Below the pieces are notes generated by a model. The model searched no databases. It had not been told where the DNA came from and worked only from the letters and a program-made list of their open reading frames with translations. The position numbers and the translations under genes were made by a program. This document shows positions 1 to 9,727 of a stretch of 34,421 nucleotides of DNA, piece after piece. The stretch is from a bacterium (GTDB lineage: Bacteria > JACRDZ01 > JAJRWM01), in NCBI GenBank assembly GCA_024276815.1, contig JAJRWM010000118.1, forward strand, positions 1-34,421. The letters run 5' to 3'. Numbering within the stretch: position 1 is the stretch's first letter; each line of letters starts with the position of its first letter.

Positions 1-48
1 ATTGGAGTTCCCCCAGAGTTTTACGGGGCAAACCTTTTTAGCAACAAA
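1..48. repeat. Structured repeat, left copy
   Basis: The first 48 bases match a segment near the right end of the window (34282 onward) in the same orientation. Both share ATTGGAGTTCCCCC, a diverged A/T-rich spacer, then GGGGCAAACCT and a later AAAAGG. In this copy CCCC (11-14) can pair with GGGG (25-28), and CCTTTT can pair with AAAAGG around 33-51. The copy lies just past the ygiQ stop codon. It starts at base 1, so its true left boundary cannot be seen. It could be a dispersed intergenic repeat or the end of a mobile element; no protein is associated with it here. Confidence 0.6.
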
Positions 49-54
49 AGGCGC

Positions 55-1812
55 TCACACATGCCGTCTGGAAGGTTTTAATTCGCGGGTTTTGGCGTTC
101 TGTCTCTTGTTTCTCGTGTTCTGGGGCTGGATCAGTTCCCGCTGTTCTTTTCGTTCCCGGTACGTTTTTGGTACATAGATTTTCTCGCCGGTAAAAGGAT
201 CCCGCTCCGTATAATACAAGCAGGTCGATAACGTCATCGGGGGGGGCGTGAAATCCTGGATCTGCTCCGGCCTGATCCGCCGCGCCTTGAGGTAGTTTGC
301 CAATTCACGGGCTTCATTCCTGCCGCAGCCCGGATGAGCGGTAATAAAATAATTGACCAGGAATATTTTTTTGCGGGATTTTGGGTTTGTCTTCTGAAAC
401 TTGGCCACGAATTTCTCATAGACCGAATGGGGGGCTTTATTCATAATCTTCAGCACCTTATCGGAAACATGCTCCGGCGCTACTTTCATCAAGCCGCTGA
501 TATGATGCCGGCAAATCTCTTCGAGATACTTATCTGATTCATCATCAACCAGCAGATCGAAACGGAAACCGCTGCCGATAAAAACATGCTTAATCCCCGG
601 GACGTTCCTGATTTTGCGGTACAGGCTCAAACACTTTTTGTAATCTATCTTTAAATTCCGGCATTTATCGGGAACCAGGCATTTTCTGTTTTCACAAAAA
701 CCCCGCTTTTCCCAAAGCGAACAACTCGCCTGGTACAGGTTAGCCGTCGGCCCGCCGATGTCGGTGATCGTTCCCCTGAAGTTATCGTCATTAGCCAACT
801 CCCGGGCTTCCGCCAGGATTGACTGACCGCTGCGGCTCTGGACGATTCTCCCCTGGTGGAAATAAAGCGCGCAAAAAGAGCATTCGCCGGCGCAGCCCCG
901 ATGGGAAATGAGAGAAAACCGTACCGTCTCCAGTCCCTTGACGCCCCCCAGTTTGTCATAAACGGGATGCCATTTCCTGGTGAAGGGCAGTTCATAAATT
1001 TTGTCCAGTTCGGAAACGTCAAGGATTATGGGAGGAAACTGAACGACATATCTTGAATCATGCCGCTGAACCACCGGAATCGAACCAACCGGATTCATGC
1101 CGGCGTAAATCTTCCTGAAAGCCTCGTTAAAAGCGACTTTACTTCCTTTCACTTCCTCGAAGGAGGGGATAATTTCATATCCGCCAAGACCGGCAAGACT
1201 TTTTCTGACAACCGCGGTACCCTTAATATTATTTAAGGAATCCAGGCTTTCACCGTTGGCCAGCCGCCGGGCAATTTAAACAATCGGTTTCTCGCCCATA
1301 CCATATACCAGAAGATCGGCTTTGGCGTCCAGCAGCAAGGAACGTCTCACCTGGTCTTGCCAGTAGTCGTAATGAGCGAAACGCCGCAGGCTGGCCTCAA
1401 TTCCGCCCAGCGCTATGGGTACGCCGGGGAAGGCTTCCCTGACCCGGTTGGCATAGACGATCAGCGAACGGTCCGGCCGCTTGCCCGGCAAGCCCCCGGG
1501 ATAATAATCATCGACCCGGCGCGGTCTTTTGCTGGCGGTATAATTGGCGATCATCGAGTCGACATTGCCCGAAGTCAGGCCAAAGAAAAGGCGGGGCCGC
1601 CCCAGCTTTTTAAAATCACCCGGATTACGCCAGTCGGGCTGAGCGATGATACCAACTTTGTACCCTTTAGCTTCCAGAACCCGGCCGATGACGGCGACGC
1701 CAAAGGACGGATGATCGACGTATGCGTCGCCGGAGACAAGAATGATGTCGCACTCGTTCCAGCCCCGCTCTCTTAAATCGCTTTTGGAAATTGGCAGAAA
1801 TTTATTCTTCAT
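55..1812 (-). pseudogene. ygiQ: YgiQ-family radical SAM protein, interrupted by an in-frame TAA
   Basis: The N-terminal part (ORF 1276-1812, 178 aa) matches the YgiQ/UPF0313 amino-terminal region, including [15 protein letters not shown]. The C-terminal part (ORF 55-1152, 365 aa) carries the radical SAM cluster motif CAGECSFC and the YgiQ tail with DFTPPPMTLST. Translating 1153-1278 in the same frame gives a continuous homologous sequence (IARRLANGESLDSL and onward). The only lesion is TAA at 1276-1278, codon 179 of about 585. In E. coli YgiQ the matching residue is Glu, from memory, so GAA to TAA is the simplest route. No frameshift or deletion is seen. The C-terminal ORF opens at an internal GTG with no convincing ribosome site, so restart looks unlikely. 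YgiQ proteins are 4Fe-4S radical SAM enzymes of uncertain function. The gene stands alone downstream of the DUF2723 pair. It could be a recent pseudogene, a sequence error or a suppressed stop. Confidence 0.85.
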
Positions 1813-1898
1813 CAGGAGTATGATAACTCATTCCGTAGTTAAAAAATTAAAAAGATGAATTGACCGGCTCGCAAAACGCTCCAAGCTTGCAATCGTTC

Positions 1899-3512
1899 CT
1901 AAAACAGATTGGCGGGAATAACCAGCTCGGGACTTATTTCTCTTACTTTTTCTAACGCCCGCTCAACTCCGTTTCTGTTTCCCGACTGACCAGACTTTTC
2001 GGCCCGCAACAAGTAAATACGGCTGTAATAGCGGCGGACAACCATTTCCGGATACTCGCGTGCCGCTCGTGAGCCGGCAAACAGTCCCCGCGTTACCAAA
2101 TGCTTTTTCCAAGATTCATCGCTATCGCTTGCCAAGCCGTTAATCGCCCTAAACAGTAACCCTTTGTTGATAAAATCGACGCCGCCCCCCGGCTTGGTCA
2201 GGAACAGGGGCTGATTCGGGTAATCCCTGCGATAGCGGGAGTAGGCGCCGGGCGAAGCCTCTAATACCGTAAGCTTCGAGCCGCGGCTTTCAACCAGCTT
2301 GAAATACATTAACGGAAATAATTCGTAGATACCGGAAACCATGACCACCCCCCGTCCCTTAGTAATCTCAGTCATATTGCGACCGAAGTCATAGGTCAGA
2401 TAAAACGCCCGGCGATTGACGAGTACCCCGTTCCGCCACAGTGTCAGCGCCAGGACAAGCAAACCGAGCGCAAACGCGAAACGGGATTTTTTTCCCGAGA
2501 GATACATTAAACCGCCGGCGGCGAAGAAAAAGAGAATGACATAGGCTACCAGATAATAAGGGCCGACAGTAAAAACTTTAAGCGGGCTGAAAGGGAAACG
2601 CAGGATGAGAATAATCGCCAGAGAGTTCGCTAAAAAAAGGTAGACCGTTATTAACAGCCACCGCCGCTGATGCTTAAAGAGCCAGAACAGCCCCAGGCCA
2701 GCGAGGATCAGCGTCAGCGTTGTTCCCTGCTCAGCCAGTTTTTTCAGGAAATCGCCAATAAACCGCCGCTTCTCTTTAGCCGTAACTTCGTGGCTGAACT
2801 CGATCAAGCTGAATTGCCGTCGTGAGAGCATCCGACCGGCGCCGCGCCAGGTGGCCGGCGAATAACGCCAGCTGACCTGGGGATTGCCGCTGCCCAGAAC
2901 CGGCAGATAAAGATACACCATCAACCCCAGCAGGACCAGAAAAAGACTCAGAACAATTTTCTTCAGGACAGTCCCTACAGCCCGTTCGCCAGTGAAAACA
3001 AAATATATCAAAGGCGCGAAGGTTATTATCAGATAGTGATTAGCCAGTCCCAGTCCCAGGTAGAACGGCAAAGACCGGCGGTTCCTCTTGTTTAAAGTTG
3101 AAAGAATAATAAGCGCGATAACGCCGTTGAGCAGATAAACCTCCGCTTGCAAGGCCTGGCTCCACCAGAGCCGGCTTACCCCTAACAGAGCCGCGCCCAG
3201 AATTGAAAGCGGAAAATTGATCCCGAACCGGCGCAGCAACCCGCAGAAAATAACGACGCCGATGACGCCGATCAAAACACCGGACAGATTTACCCTGAAG
3301 GGGATACTGCCGAGGGGCAGGTTGATCAAGATTCTGTTGATTAACGTTACCAGCGGGTAACCCGGCGGGTGATTGATGCCCAGGGTGAAGGCGGCCGAGA
3401 TGAACTCCCCGCTGTCCTCAAGGTAAATCGTGGGACACAGGGTTTTTAAATATACGCCCAAGAGCAGGTTTGACGCAATAACCAGACAAAAGCTAGCGAG
3501 ATTTTTTTTCAT
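1899..3512 (-). CDS. DUF2723 / GT117-like membrane glycosyltransferase (second of tandem pair)
   Basis: This 537-residue polytopic membrane protein belongs to the DUF2723 family (PF11028, the TMEM260-like family). An N-terminal hydrophobic helix is followed by YLEDSGEF and then INHPPGYPL, the family's diagnostic region just after the first membrane segment. Many hydrophobic helices follow up to about residue 380, then a soluble C-terminal region. Eukaryotic TMEM260 is a protein O-mannosyltransferase that uses a lipid-linked mannose donor, so a GT-C glycosyltransferase role on envelope or exported proteins is plausible; the bacterial substrate is unknown. I chose the ATG at 3512 because GGGAG lies about 6 bases upstream. 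The ORF-track start at 3575 would overlap the upstream gene by 83 bp, whereas this start overlaps by 20 bp and fits translational coupling. It lacks the TPR tail of its neighbour. The family call is firm and the activity is inferred. Confidence 0.8.
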   Translation of the reverse strand: MKKNLASFCLVIASNLLLGVYLKTLCPTIYLEDSGEFISAAFTLGINHPPGYPLVTLINRILINLPLGSIPFRVNLSGVLIGVIGVVIFCGLLRRFGINFPLSILGAALLGVSRLWWSQALQAEVYLLNGVIALIILSTLNKRNRRSLPFYLGLGLANHYLIITFAPLIYFVFTGERAVGTVLKKIVLSLFLVLLGLMVYLYLPVLGSGNPQVSWRYSPATWRGAGRMLSRRQFSLIEFSHEVTAKEKRRFIGDFLKKLAEQGTTLTLILAGLGLFWLFKHQRRWLLITVYLFLANSLAIILILRFPFSPLKVFTVGPYYLVAYVILFFFAAGGLMYLSGKKSRFAFALGLLVLALTLWRNGVLVNRRAFYLTYDFGRNMTEITKGRGVVMVSGIYELFPLMYFKLVESRGSKLTVLEASPGAYSRYRRDYPNQPLFLTKPGGGVDFINKGLLFRAINGLASDSDESWKKHLVTRGLFAGSRAAREYPEMVVRRYYSRIYLLRAEKSGQSGNRNGVERALEKVREISPELVIPANLF

Positions 3513-5379
3513 TAACGCTCCCAAGCCGCTCCGCCATGGCCAGAGCTTGCCGGGCCTTGGTATAGCCGGGATCAAACCTCAGGGCGGCGCGAAAGTGCCG
3601 GCTGGCGGCCGGATAATCTTTTTCGTACTTGGCGATTGCCCGTCCCAGATTAAAATGAACGACCGGGTTAAAGGGGGCCAAGCGGACAGCTTCCTGAAAT
3701 TCCCGTTTCGCCAAAGGATAGAGATTTCTTGCCAGGTAAAGCTGCCCCAGGTTGTTTCTCAGCCAAAGTATGTCCCGGCCAACCTGTATGCTTTGGCCGA
3801 AAAGCCGGTAAGCCCGCGGCACCTGTTTCCGCTGTAGAAGGGCCAGGCCCTTGAAATAGAACCGGGCCGCCAGGATTTCGTTTTCACCGTAACTCAGGGT
3901 GTTTTGATAGCGCCAGCGGAAATACCGTTCCTCCGGGAATCCCGGGGGCTGGTCGCTTTTTTGAAAAAGCAGGCCGTAAACGGTGGTTTTCAGGTTGGCC
4001 GGCTTATTCCGCATCAGGGTGAAAAACTTCTGACTGTTCCCCAAGCTGGAAGCGGGATCGCCGGGCGGGAACACACCGCCGTTTTGATCATAGATAACCA
4101 CATCGCTTCTTTTCTTTAAGACATGCTGGAGGTAGCTCAGAGGGAAGACGATATTGTTCCCCTGGGCAAAAAGAACCGCCTGCCGGGGCAGATTGATTAA
4201 AAGGTTATCCCCCTGGTCGAAGCCCAAAAAATTATCGCGTAAATCAACCCGGGGGAAATTTATTACCCCGACCCCCAAGGGCAACAATAAAAACAGCAGC
4301 CGCCAGCCCTTATTAAAGCGCTCCTTGTCTTTGAAATATTTCAGCCCGGCCCCGATAAAAATGGCCGTCAACCAAAAGACGGGCAGATAATAAACCGAGA
4401 ATCTGGCCCTGTTTTCAAAGTTGAAGGGAAACTGTAACAGGAAAATTATCCCGATCCCGCCCAGGAGCCAGATCGACGCCAACAAGTTGAACCAGCGGCC
4501 GTGTTTACGATACAGCCAGTAAACGCCGAACAAGGCCAAAAACAAGGTGGCAGGATAAAATTGTCCCGCTAATTCCCGGAATAAATGACCAAGAAAATTG
4601 AGCTTATCCAACAACGCCACGGGGCGGCTGAATTCCAGATGCTGGAACTGGGCGCGTCTCAAGAGCCGGAAAAACCGGTCCCAGTTGTCGGGGTGTCCCC
4701 AGTCCATGACGGCTCCGCGCGCTGATCGTAAGGGTAACGCGAGCGAGACCCAATAGCCCAGGAACAGAAAAATCAAGCGGGTTAAGTTCGTCTTCCAGCC
4801 AAGTCCACTTTTCCCGGAATATTCATAAAGTATGATTAAGGGAGCGAACAGGATTAACAAATAATGGTTGTTGAAACCCAGCCCCAGCCAGAGATAAAGC
4901 AGACGGCGGTAAGTTTGTCCCGCTCTGTTTTTAGCCAGCCAGAGCCAGTACAGAGCGCCGCCAAAAAACATCAGGTTGAGCTGATACACCTCGCTCTGTG
5001 AGTTCAAAAACCAGTAGGAACGGGAGAAAATCAACAGCAGACAAGTGAAAATTACCACATAGGAATCTTTGAACAGGGCCGCTGTCAGCCAGAACAAAAA
5101 GCAAAGCGCCCCGACCCCGCAGACGCCGGAAAACAGGTTTACCCGGAAAGCGATCTCGCCAAGCGGCAGCCGGGTTAACGGATGCGCCAAAAGGTTATAA
5201 AGCACATAGCCCGGCGGATGGTTATGCCCTAAAGTCGAGACGCTGCTGACAAATTGACCGCTGTCCTCGATATAAATAGTTGGAGCCGCTGTTTTCAGGG
5301 TGACTCCCCAGCAAACCAGGATCAGGACGCATAAGGATAATATTTTTCGTTCGTTTGCGAACAAAAGCGAAACTCTCAT
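3493..5379 (-). CDS. DUF2723 / GT117-like membrane glycosyltransferase with C-terminal TPR repeats
   Basis: This 628-residue paralogue of the downstream gene has the same N-terminal signature, YIEDSGQF followed by HNHPPGYVLY, and about ten or more hydrophobic segments across residues 10-390. The last 120 or so residues differ: they form tetratricopeptide-type helical repeats (NNLGQLYLARNLYPLAKREF, then VHFNLGRAIAKYEK and FRAALRFDPGYTKARQAL). TPRs usually bind proteins, so this copy may recruit an acceptor or a partner. It is the first gene of a two-gene unit, with a consensus-like promoter about 28 bp upstream of its ATG. The Shine-Dalgarno sequence is weak. The 3' end overlaps the next start by 20 bp. 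Family membership follows from the motifs; a mannosyltransferase role is extrapolated from TMEM260. Confidence 0.82.
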   Translation of the reverse strand: MRVSLLFANERKILSLCVLILVCWGVTLKTAAPTIYIEDSGQFVSSVSTLGHNHPPGYVLYNLLAHPLTRLPLGEIAFRVNLFSGVCGVGALCFLFWLTAALFKDSYVVIFTCLLLIFSRSYWFLNSQSEVYQLNLMFFGGALYWLWLAKNRAGQTYRRLLYLWLGLGFNNHYLLILFAPLIILYEYSGKSGLGWKTNLTRLIFLFLGYWVSLALPLRSARGAVMDWGHPDNWDRFFRLLRRAQFQHLEFSRPVALLDKLNFLGHLFRELAGQFYPATLFLALFGVYWLYRKHGRWFNLLASIWLLGGIGIIFLLQFPFNFENRARFSVYYLPVFWLTAIFIGAGLKYFKDKERFNKGWRLLFLLLPLGVGVINFPRVDLRDNFLGFDQGDNLLINLPRQAVLFAQGNNIVFPLSYLQHVLKKRSDVVIYDQNGGVFPPGDPASSLGNSQKFFTLMRNKPANLKTTVYGLLFQKSDQPPGFPEERYFRWRYQNTLSYGENEILAARFYFKGLALLQRKQVPRAYRLFGQSIQVGRDILWLRNNLGQLYLARNLYPLAKREFQEAVRLAPFNPVVHFNLGRAIAKYEKDYPAASRHFRAALRFDPGYTKARQALAMAERLGSVNEKKSR

Positions 5380-5406
5380 TCTTGTTAAAGCAGGATTATT
5401 GTTTTC

Positions 5407-5435
5407 ATTATATCGTCAGTATAATTTATCGTCAA
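5407..5435 (-). promoter_or_regulatory. Sigma70-type promoter of the DUF2723 operon
   Basis: On the minus strand TTGACG (5435-5430) and a perfect TATAAT (5412-5407) are separated by exactly 17 bp. The predicted transcript would start near 5400 and leave a leader of about 20 nt before the ATG at 5379. This is one of the best promoter matches in the window. Confidence 0.7.
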
Positions 5436-5518
5436 GACAAGCCAACGTTTCGCCCGGGATATATAGAACTTAATAACCGCTAGAAAGCTCTTTCAATATG
5501 GTCTTCCCGTACCCAGGC

Positions 5519-5572
5519 TGTCATTCCCGTGAAAACGGGAATCCAGTGGATACCTGTTTCGCAGGTATGACG
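5519..5572. repeat. Short dispersed hairpin repeat, copy A (downstream of pyk)
   Basis: The element begins TGTCATTCCCGT and contains the inverted pair ATTCCCGT/ACGGGAAT around a 4-base loop, then ATCCAGTGGAT and a second inverted pair ACCTG/CAGGT, ending in ATGACG. A second copy with the same layout lies at 7286-7340. Repeats with the TCATTCCCG...CGGGAATCCA core are known in many bacterial genomes as intergenic elements. No transposase is present. Confidence 0.8.
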
Positions 5573-5614
5573 CATTGACGCGGATATTGATCAAGCAGGT
5601 AATGTCCGCCGCCC

Positions 5615-5672
5615 CACTTGAACGTTCGGCTGTGCATCGCGCCGCCTGCGCGGCTTACTCGCAACGACATTG
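5615..5672. other. GC-rich segment, possible second repeat family
   Basis: The stretch around CATCGCGCCGCCTGCGCGGC followed by TTACTCGCAACGACAT resembles GC-rich interspersed elements that often lie beside the TCATTCCCG type. Only one copy is in this window, so the repeat status rests on general recollection rather than on comparison within the sequence. Confidence 0.25.
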
Positions 5673-5776
5673 TGGATGTAAATTCCTGGCTAATAACAAG
5701 TAGATAGTGGAGACTTGATAATACTTTTGTTTAAGTTGGGTTAGCGGTAAACATTTCAAAAAGAAAGGGACTCCGC

Positions 5777-7222
5777 CTAACTGAGCTGATTGATCTTTGG
5801 CTCCGAAAGAACCTGGTGAACCTTCAAAAAGTTGGTTTTACCTTCACCCCCCAGAGGCACCCCGGCGGTAAAGACAACCAAATCGCCTTTTTTTAGTAAA
5901 TCATTCTGCGTACAGATTTTTTCAACCTGTTCAATCATCTCTTCCACTTTTAAGAACGGGGGGATCATTATTGAGTGGACGCCCCAGTATAATTGCAAAA
6001 CCCGGCGGGTCGCTTCCCGGGGCGTCGCGGCGATTATCTGGGAGCAGGGACGATACCTGCTGATCAGAGCCGCCGTTTTACCGCTGGTGGTCGCGCTGAT
6101 GATCGCCGCGGCCTTGAGATTCCAGGCGCTTTGGCAAGTAGCGTGGCTTACCGCGTCCGCAACGGAATACGAGACGCCTTCTCTCCGTAACCTTAAAGTC
6201 TGCTCGAAGGGGAAACTACGCTCAATGGTCCAGGAGACGCGAGCCATCATCCTGACCGCCATGACCGGGAATTTACCCGAGGCGGTCTCGCCGGACAACA
6301 TGACAGCGTCCGTGCCATCCAAAATGGCGTTGGCCACATCGGCCGCTTCAGCCCTGGTCGGGCGGGGATTTTCGATCATCGATTCCAGCATCTGGGTCGC
6401 CGTGATAACCGGCTTGCCGGCCTGGTTGCACTTTTTAATAATCTGTTTTTGGATCAAGGGAACTTCTTCAGGTTCCAACTCGACTCCCAGATCCCCCCGG
6501 GCCACCATAATGCCATCGGCCGCTTCAATGATCTCATCAATATTGTTCACGGCCTCGGAACATTCGATTTTAGCGATCAGGAAAACGCTTTTACCCAGAC
6601 CTTTAATAAATTCCCTGACGCTGTCAATATCGTTTCGGTTGCGGATGAAAGACAGCGCCAGAAAGTCAACTTCCATCCCCAGGCTGAATTTTATGTCTTC
6701 CTTGTCTTTTTCCGTCAGGATTGGCAAAGGCAACGTGACGTGCGGAATGGTCACCTTTTTGCGGTTTCTCAGAATACCGCCATCAATAACTTCCGCCAAG
6801 ACCTCTGTTTCGGTAACTTCTTTAATGTTGACCTCTAAATTGCCATCATCAAAGAGAATAACCCCGTTCTCCCGGCAGTAGTTCTGCAACATGTCAAAGA
6901 GCGGGATGGTGATTTCCTCAGCCGTGGTAGGTTGATTGGCGCCGCTGATTTTAATCATCTGGCCGGTCCTGATCTCGACCTCAGAATTGGCGACCTCGCC
7001 GATGCGCACTTCCGGCCCCTTGGTGTCGGCCATCAGAGCAATGGGCAGGTTAAGCCAGGCGGCGGCTTCACGTACCGTCTCCATCATTTCGCGGTGGCTG
7101 TCATAGTCGCCGTGAGAAAAATTGAAACGGACGACGTCGACGCCGGCGGCAAGCATGGCGGTAATAACTTCCGGCGCGGAACTGGCCGGGCCAATCGTCG
7201 CGACAATCTTGGTTCGAGGCAT
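5777..7222 (-). CDS. pyk: Pyruvate kinase
   Basis: Pyruvate kinase transfers phosphate from phosphoenolpyruvate to ADP, the last step of glycolysis. The 481-residue protein has a normal family length. It begins MPRTKIVATIGPAS and shows VVRFNFSHG, the substrate and cation site ADTKGPEVRIG, the active-site lysine region FLIAKIECSEAVNN, MVARGDLGVELE and TATQMLESM, then the C-terminal allosteric domain. The start ATG at 7222 sits behind a purine-rich GGAAGTGGG. The gene is monocistronic in layout, 397 bp from the preceding unit and 224 bp from eno. Both flanks carry copies of the same short repeat. PEP is also the phosphoryl donor of the PTS encoded further on, so pyk and PTS compete for it. No lesion is seen. 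Confidence 0.97.
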   Translation of the reverse strand: MPRTKIVATIGPASSAPEVITAMLAAGVDVVRFNFSHGDYDSHREMMETVREAAAWLNLPIALMADTKGPEVRIGEVANSEVEIRTGQMIKISGANQPTTAEEITIPLFDMLQNYCRENGVILFDDGNLEVNIKEVTETEVLAEVIDGGILRNRKKVTIPHVTLPLPILTEKDKEDIKFSLGMEVDFLALSFIRNRNDIDSVREFIKGLGKSVFLIAKIECSEAVNNIDEIIEAADGIMVARGDLGVELEPEEVPLIQKQIIKKCNQAGKPVITATQMLESMIENPRPTRAEAADVANAILDGTDAVMLSGETASGKFPVMAVRMMARVSWTIERSFPFEQTLRLRREGVSYSVADAVSHATCQSAWNLKAAAIISATTSGKTAALISRYRPCSQIIAATPREATRRVLQLYWGVHSIMIPPFLKVEEMIEQVEKICTQNDLLKKGDLVVFTAGVPLGGEGKTNFLKVHQVLSEPKINQLS

Positions 7223-7285
7223 AATTTACCCACTTCCGGTAAAATAACTTGTAAGGCGTCAGTCTTCCGGGGAAAAGACCTTATT

Positions 7286-7340
7286 TGTCATTCCCGTGCC
7301 AACGGGAATCCACTGGATTCCTGCATACGCCGGCATGACA
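7286..7340. repeat. Short dispersed hairpin repeat, copy B (upstream of pyk)
   Basis: This is the second copy of the 5519-5572 element in the same orientation. It shares TGTCATTCCCGTG, ACGGGAATCCA and the closing GGCATGACA, with ATTCCCGT/ACGGGAAT as the first stem. The loop and second arm have diverged. It lies between the eno stop and the pyk start, so it would be in the pyk leader only if transcription reads in from eno or starts upstream. Confidence 0.8.
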
Positions 7341-7410
7341 TTACTGGTTCCCCCACTTCGCTGACGGGTTACAATAACTTTACCTTGGTTGATGGCGCTT
7401 CTTGCTTCAA

Positions 7411-7425
7411 CCGGCAACAAGCCGG
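7411..7425. other. Small stem-loop just past eno
   Basis: CCGGC-AACAA-GCCGG forms a perfect 5-bp stem about 20 bp beyond the eno stop. On the minus strand it is followed by TTGAAGCAAG rather than a T-tract, so it is at best a weak or factor-dependent terminator, or an mRNA 3' stabiliser. Confidence 0.35.
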
Positions 7426-7446
7426 ACTCGTAATCTCCGGAATATC

Positions 7447-8733
<1,287 letters not shown>

Positions 8734-8787
8734 TTAAGGCATCTCCTTTACCAGATGTATGAGTTCACGATAACTTACTCTGTTCCA

Positions 8788-8816
8788 ATCTTATCACCGC
8801 CGGCTGTAAATGTCAA
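8788..8816 (-). promoter_or_regulatory. Sigma70-type promoter of eno
   Basis: On the minus strand a perfect TTGACA (8816-8811) is followed after 17 bp by TAAGAT (8793-8788), matching 4 of 6 consensus bases. The predicted start near 8781 gives a leader of about 47 nt containing the eno ribosome site AAAGGAGAT. Confidence 0.65.
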
Positions 8817-8858
8817 AACCTCCCTGGGCGCCAGTTCACCCCCCGGGACGGGCGGCGG

Positions 8859-9617
8859 TTACTTAAACAGTCTGCTGTTGATAATAATTTCAGCCGAACT
8901 TCGGAGCTTTGCCAGCCAGTCCTCCCACGCCTGATCAAACTTTTCGCTTTTAATTTCAGCGTTAACGAAATCTTCGTTTAAGGGAACCCTTTTAAATATC
9001 CGGTAATCCACACCGGTAGACACAACCGGGCTGAACCCGTACGTCTTGAGCTTGAAGACCGTCTCTTCCACCTCAGGATCAAGTACGCCCGGAAGCACCA
9101 TGCCCAGATCGAATTCCCTTTCCAGGGAATACTGTTTGGCCAGCGTTACGAAATCGGCGCCCTGGTTAAGTTCGTTAATCACCATCCGCGCCTTGTCCTG
9201 ATCGCTCAGAACTATTACCAGTAAATGAAACCTGCTTGCTTCATTACGCTGGAGGTAGGCGTCAATATCCTCCCGGCTGACCTGGATCTTTGCCCTGATT
9301 CTTTCTTTTTGGTCGTTGATAATTTGCTGAATCAACTGGCCCGCTTCGCTGGCCCGCTCCATTGACGACGGCTTGCCGGCATTCTGGACGATCAGTTCTT
9401 CAGCGATCAACAGGTCAAGGATTTGATCGAGATTTTGTCCGGCGCCGCCAAGGCTTCTCAACTTTTGGTCAAACGCTGACTTCAGGATATTTTTTCCGTT
9501 GACTTGAGCGACCACGTTGAGCGGCAAGGGTTTGAAGCTCGGCTGTCGCGCCTCTTTTTTACCACAGCCAGCGCCAAATAGCAGCAAAACGCTAAAGAAA
9601 ATTAAGACTTTTCGCAT
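8859..9617 (-). CDS. Lipoprotein, SurA/PpiC-type peptidyl-prolyl isomerase-like
   Basis: The predicted 252-residue protein starts with MRKVLIFFSVLLLFGAGC, a lipoprotein signal peptide ending in the lipobox FGAGC, so the mature protein should be lipid-anchored in the envelope. Residues about 40-130 resemble the helical SurA-N chaperone region. Residues about 130-220 resemble a parvulin domain (FHLLVIVLSDQDKARMVINE, then NQGADFVTLAKQYS and DLGMVLPGV), although the usual Gly-Gly after the Tyr-Ser motif is not conserved. The likely job is helping exported or outer-membrane proteins fold. I chose ATG 9617 because GAGAGAGG lies just upstream and the signal peptide then starts at residue 1; the ORF-track ATG at 9638 has no ribosome site. 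It stands between eno and the epimerase with gaps of about 110-125 bp. Isomerase activity is uncertain. Confidence 0.78.
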   Translation of the reverse strand: MRKVLIFFSVLLLFGAGCGKKEARQPSFKPLPLNVVAQVNGKNILKSAFDQKLRSLGGAGQNLDQILDLLIAEELIVQNAGKPSSMERASEAGQLIQQIINDQKERIRAKIQVSREDIDAYLQRNEASRFHLLVIVLSDQDKARMVINELNQGADFVTLAKQYSLEREFDLGMVLPGVLDPEVEETVFKLKTYGFSPVVSTGVDYRIFKRVPLNEDFVNAEIKSEKFDQAWEDWLAKLRSSAEIIINSRLFK

Positions 9618-9727
9618 AAGGCATCCTCTCTCTTTCATTAAAGCAATAGGCGATCAAGTGAAGTTGTACAGCTAACCCCGCGACACCCGGCTGAGCTAGC
9701 CCTGATTTAACAAAGCGGAACGGTTTC

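Larger units (their letters stand above)
5380..5776. other. Intergenic region with promoter and repeats
   Basis: This 397-bp gap separates the DUF2723 operon from pyk. Its left edge holds the promoter of the DUF2723 genes. The middle holds a short dispersed repeat with a perfect-looking hairpin (5519-5572) and a GC-rich segment that may be another repeat (about 5615-5672). I see no credible ORF, tRNA or obvious terminator. On the minus strand the bases just after the pyk stop are T-rich (CCCTTTCTTTTT) but lack a clear stem. Confidence 0.6.

Noticed and set aside
1357-1776. Plus-strand ORF of 139 aa opposite the YgiQ N-terminal part
   Set aside because: Its extent is fully covered by conserved YgiQ sequence on the other strand.
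1800-1898. T-rich run on the minus strand after the DUF2723 pair as an intrinsic terminator
   Set aside because: The run CTTTTTAATTTTTT is present, but the sequence before it forms only a poor, bulged stem.
5832-6881. Long plus-strand ORF (349 aa) opposite pyk
   Set aside because: It lies wholly inside pyruvate kinase, shows no family motif, and is the antisense shadow of a conserved gene.
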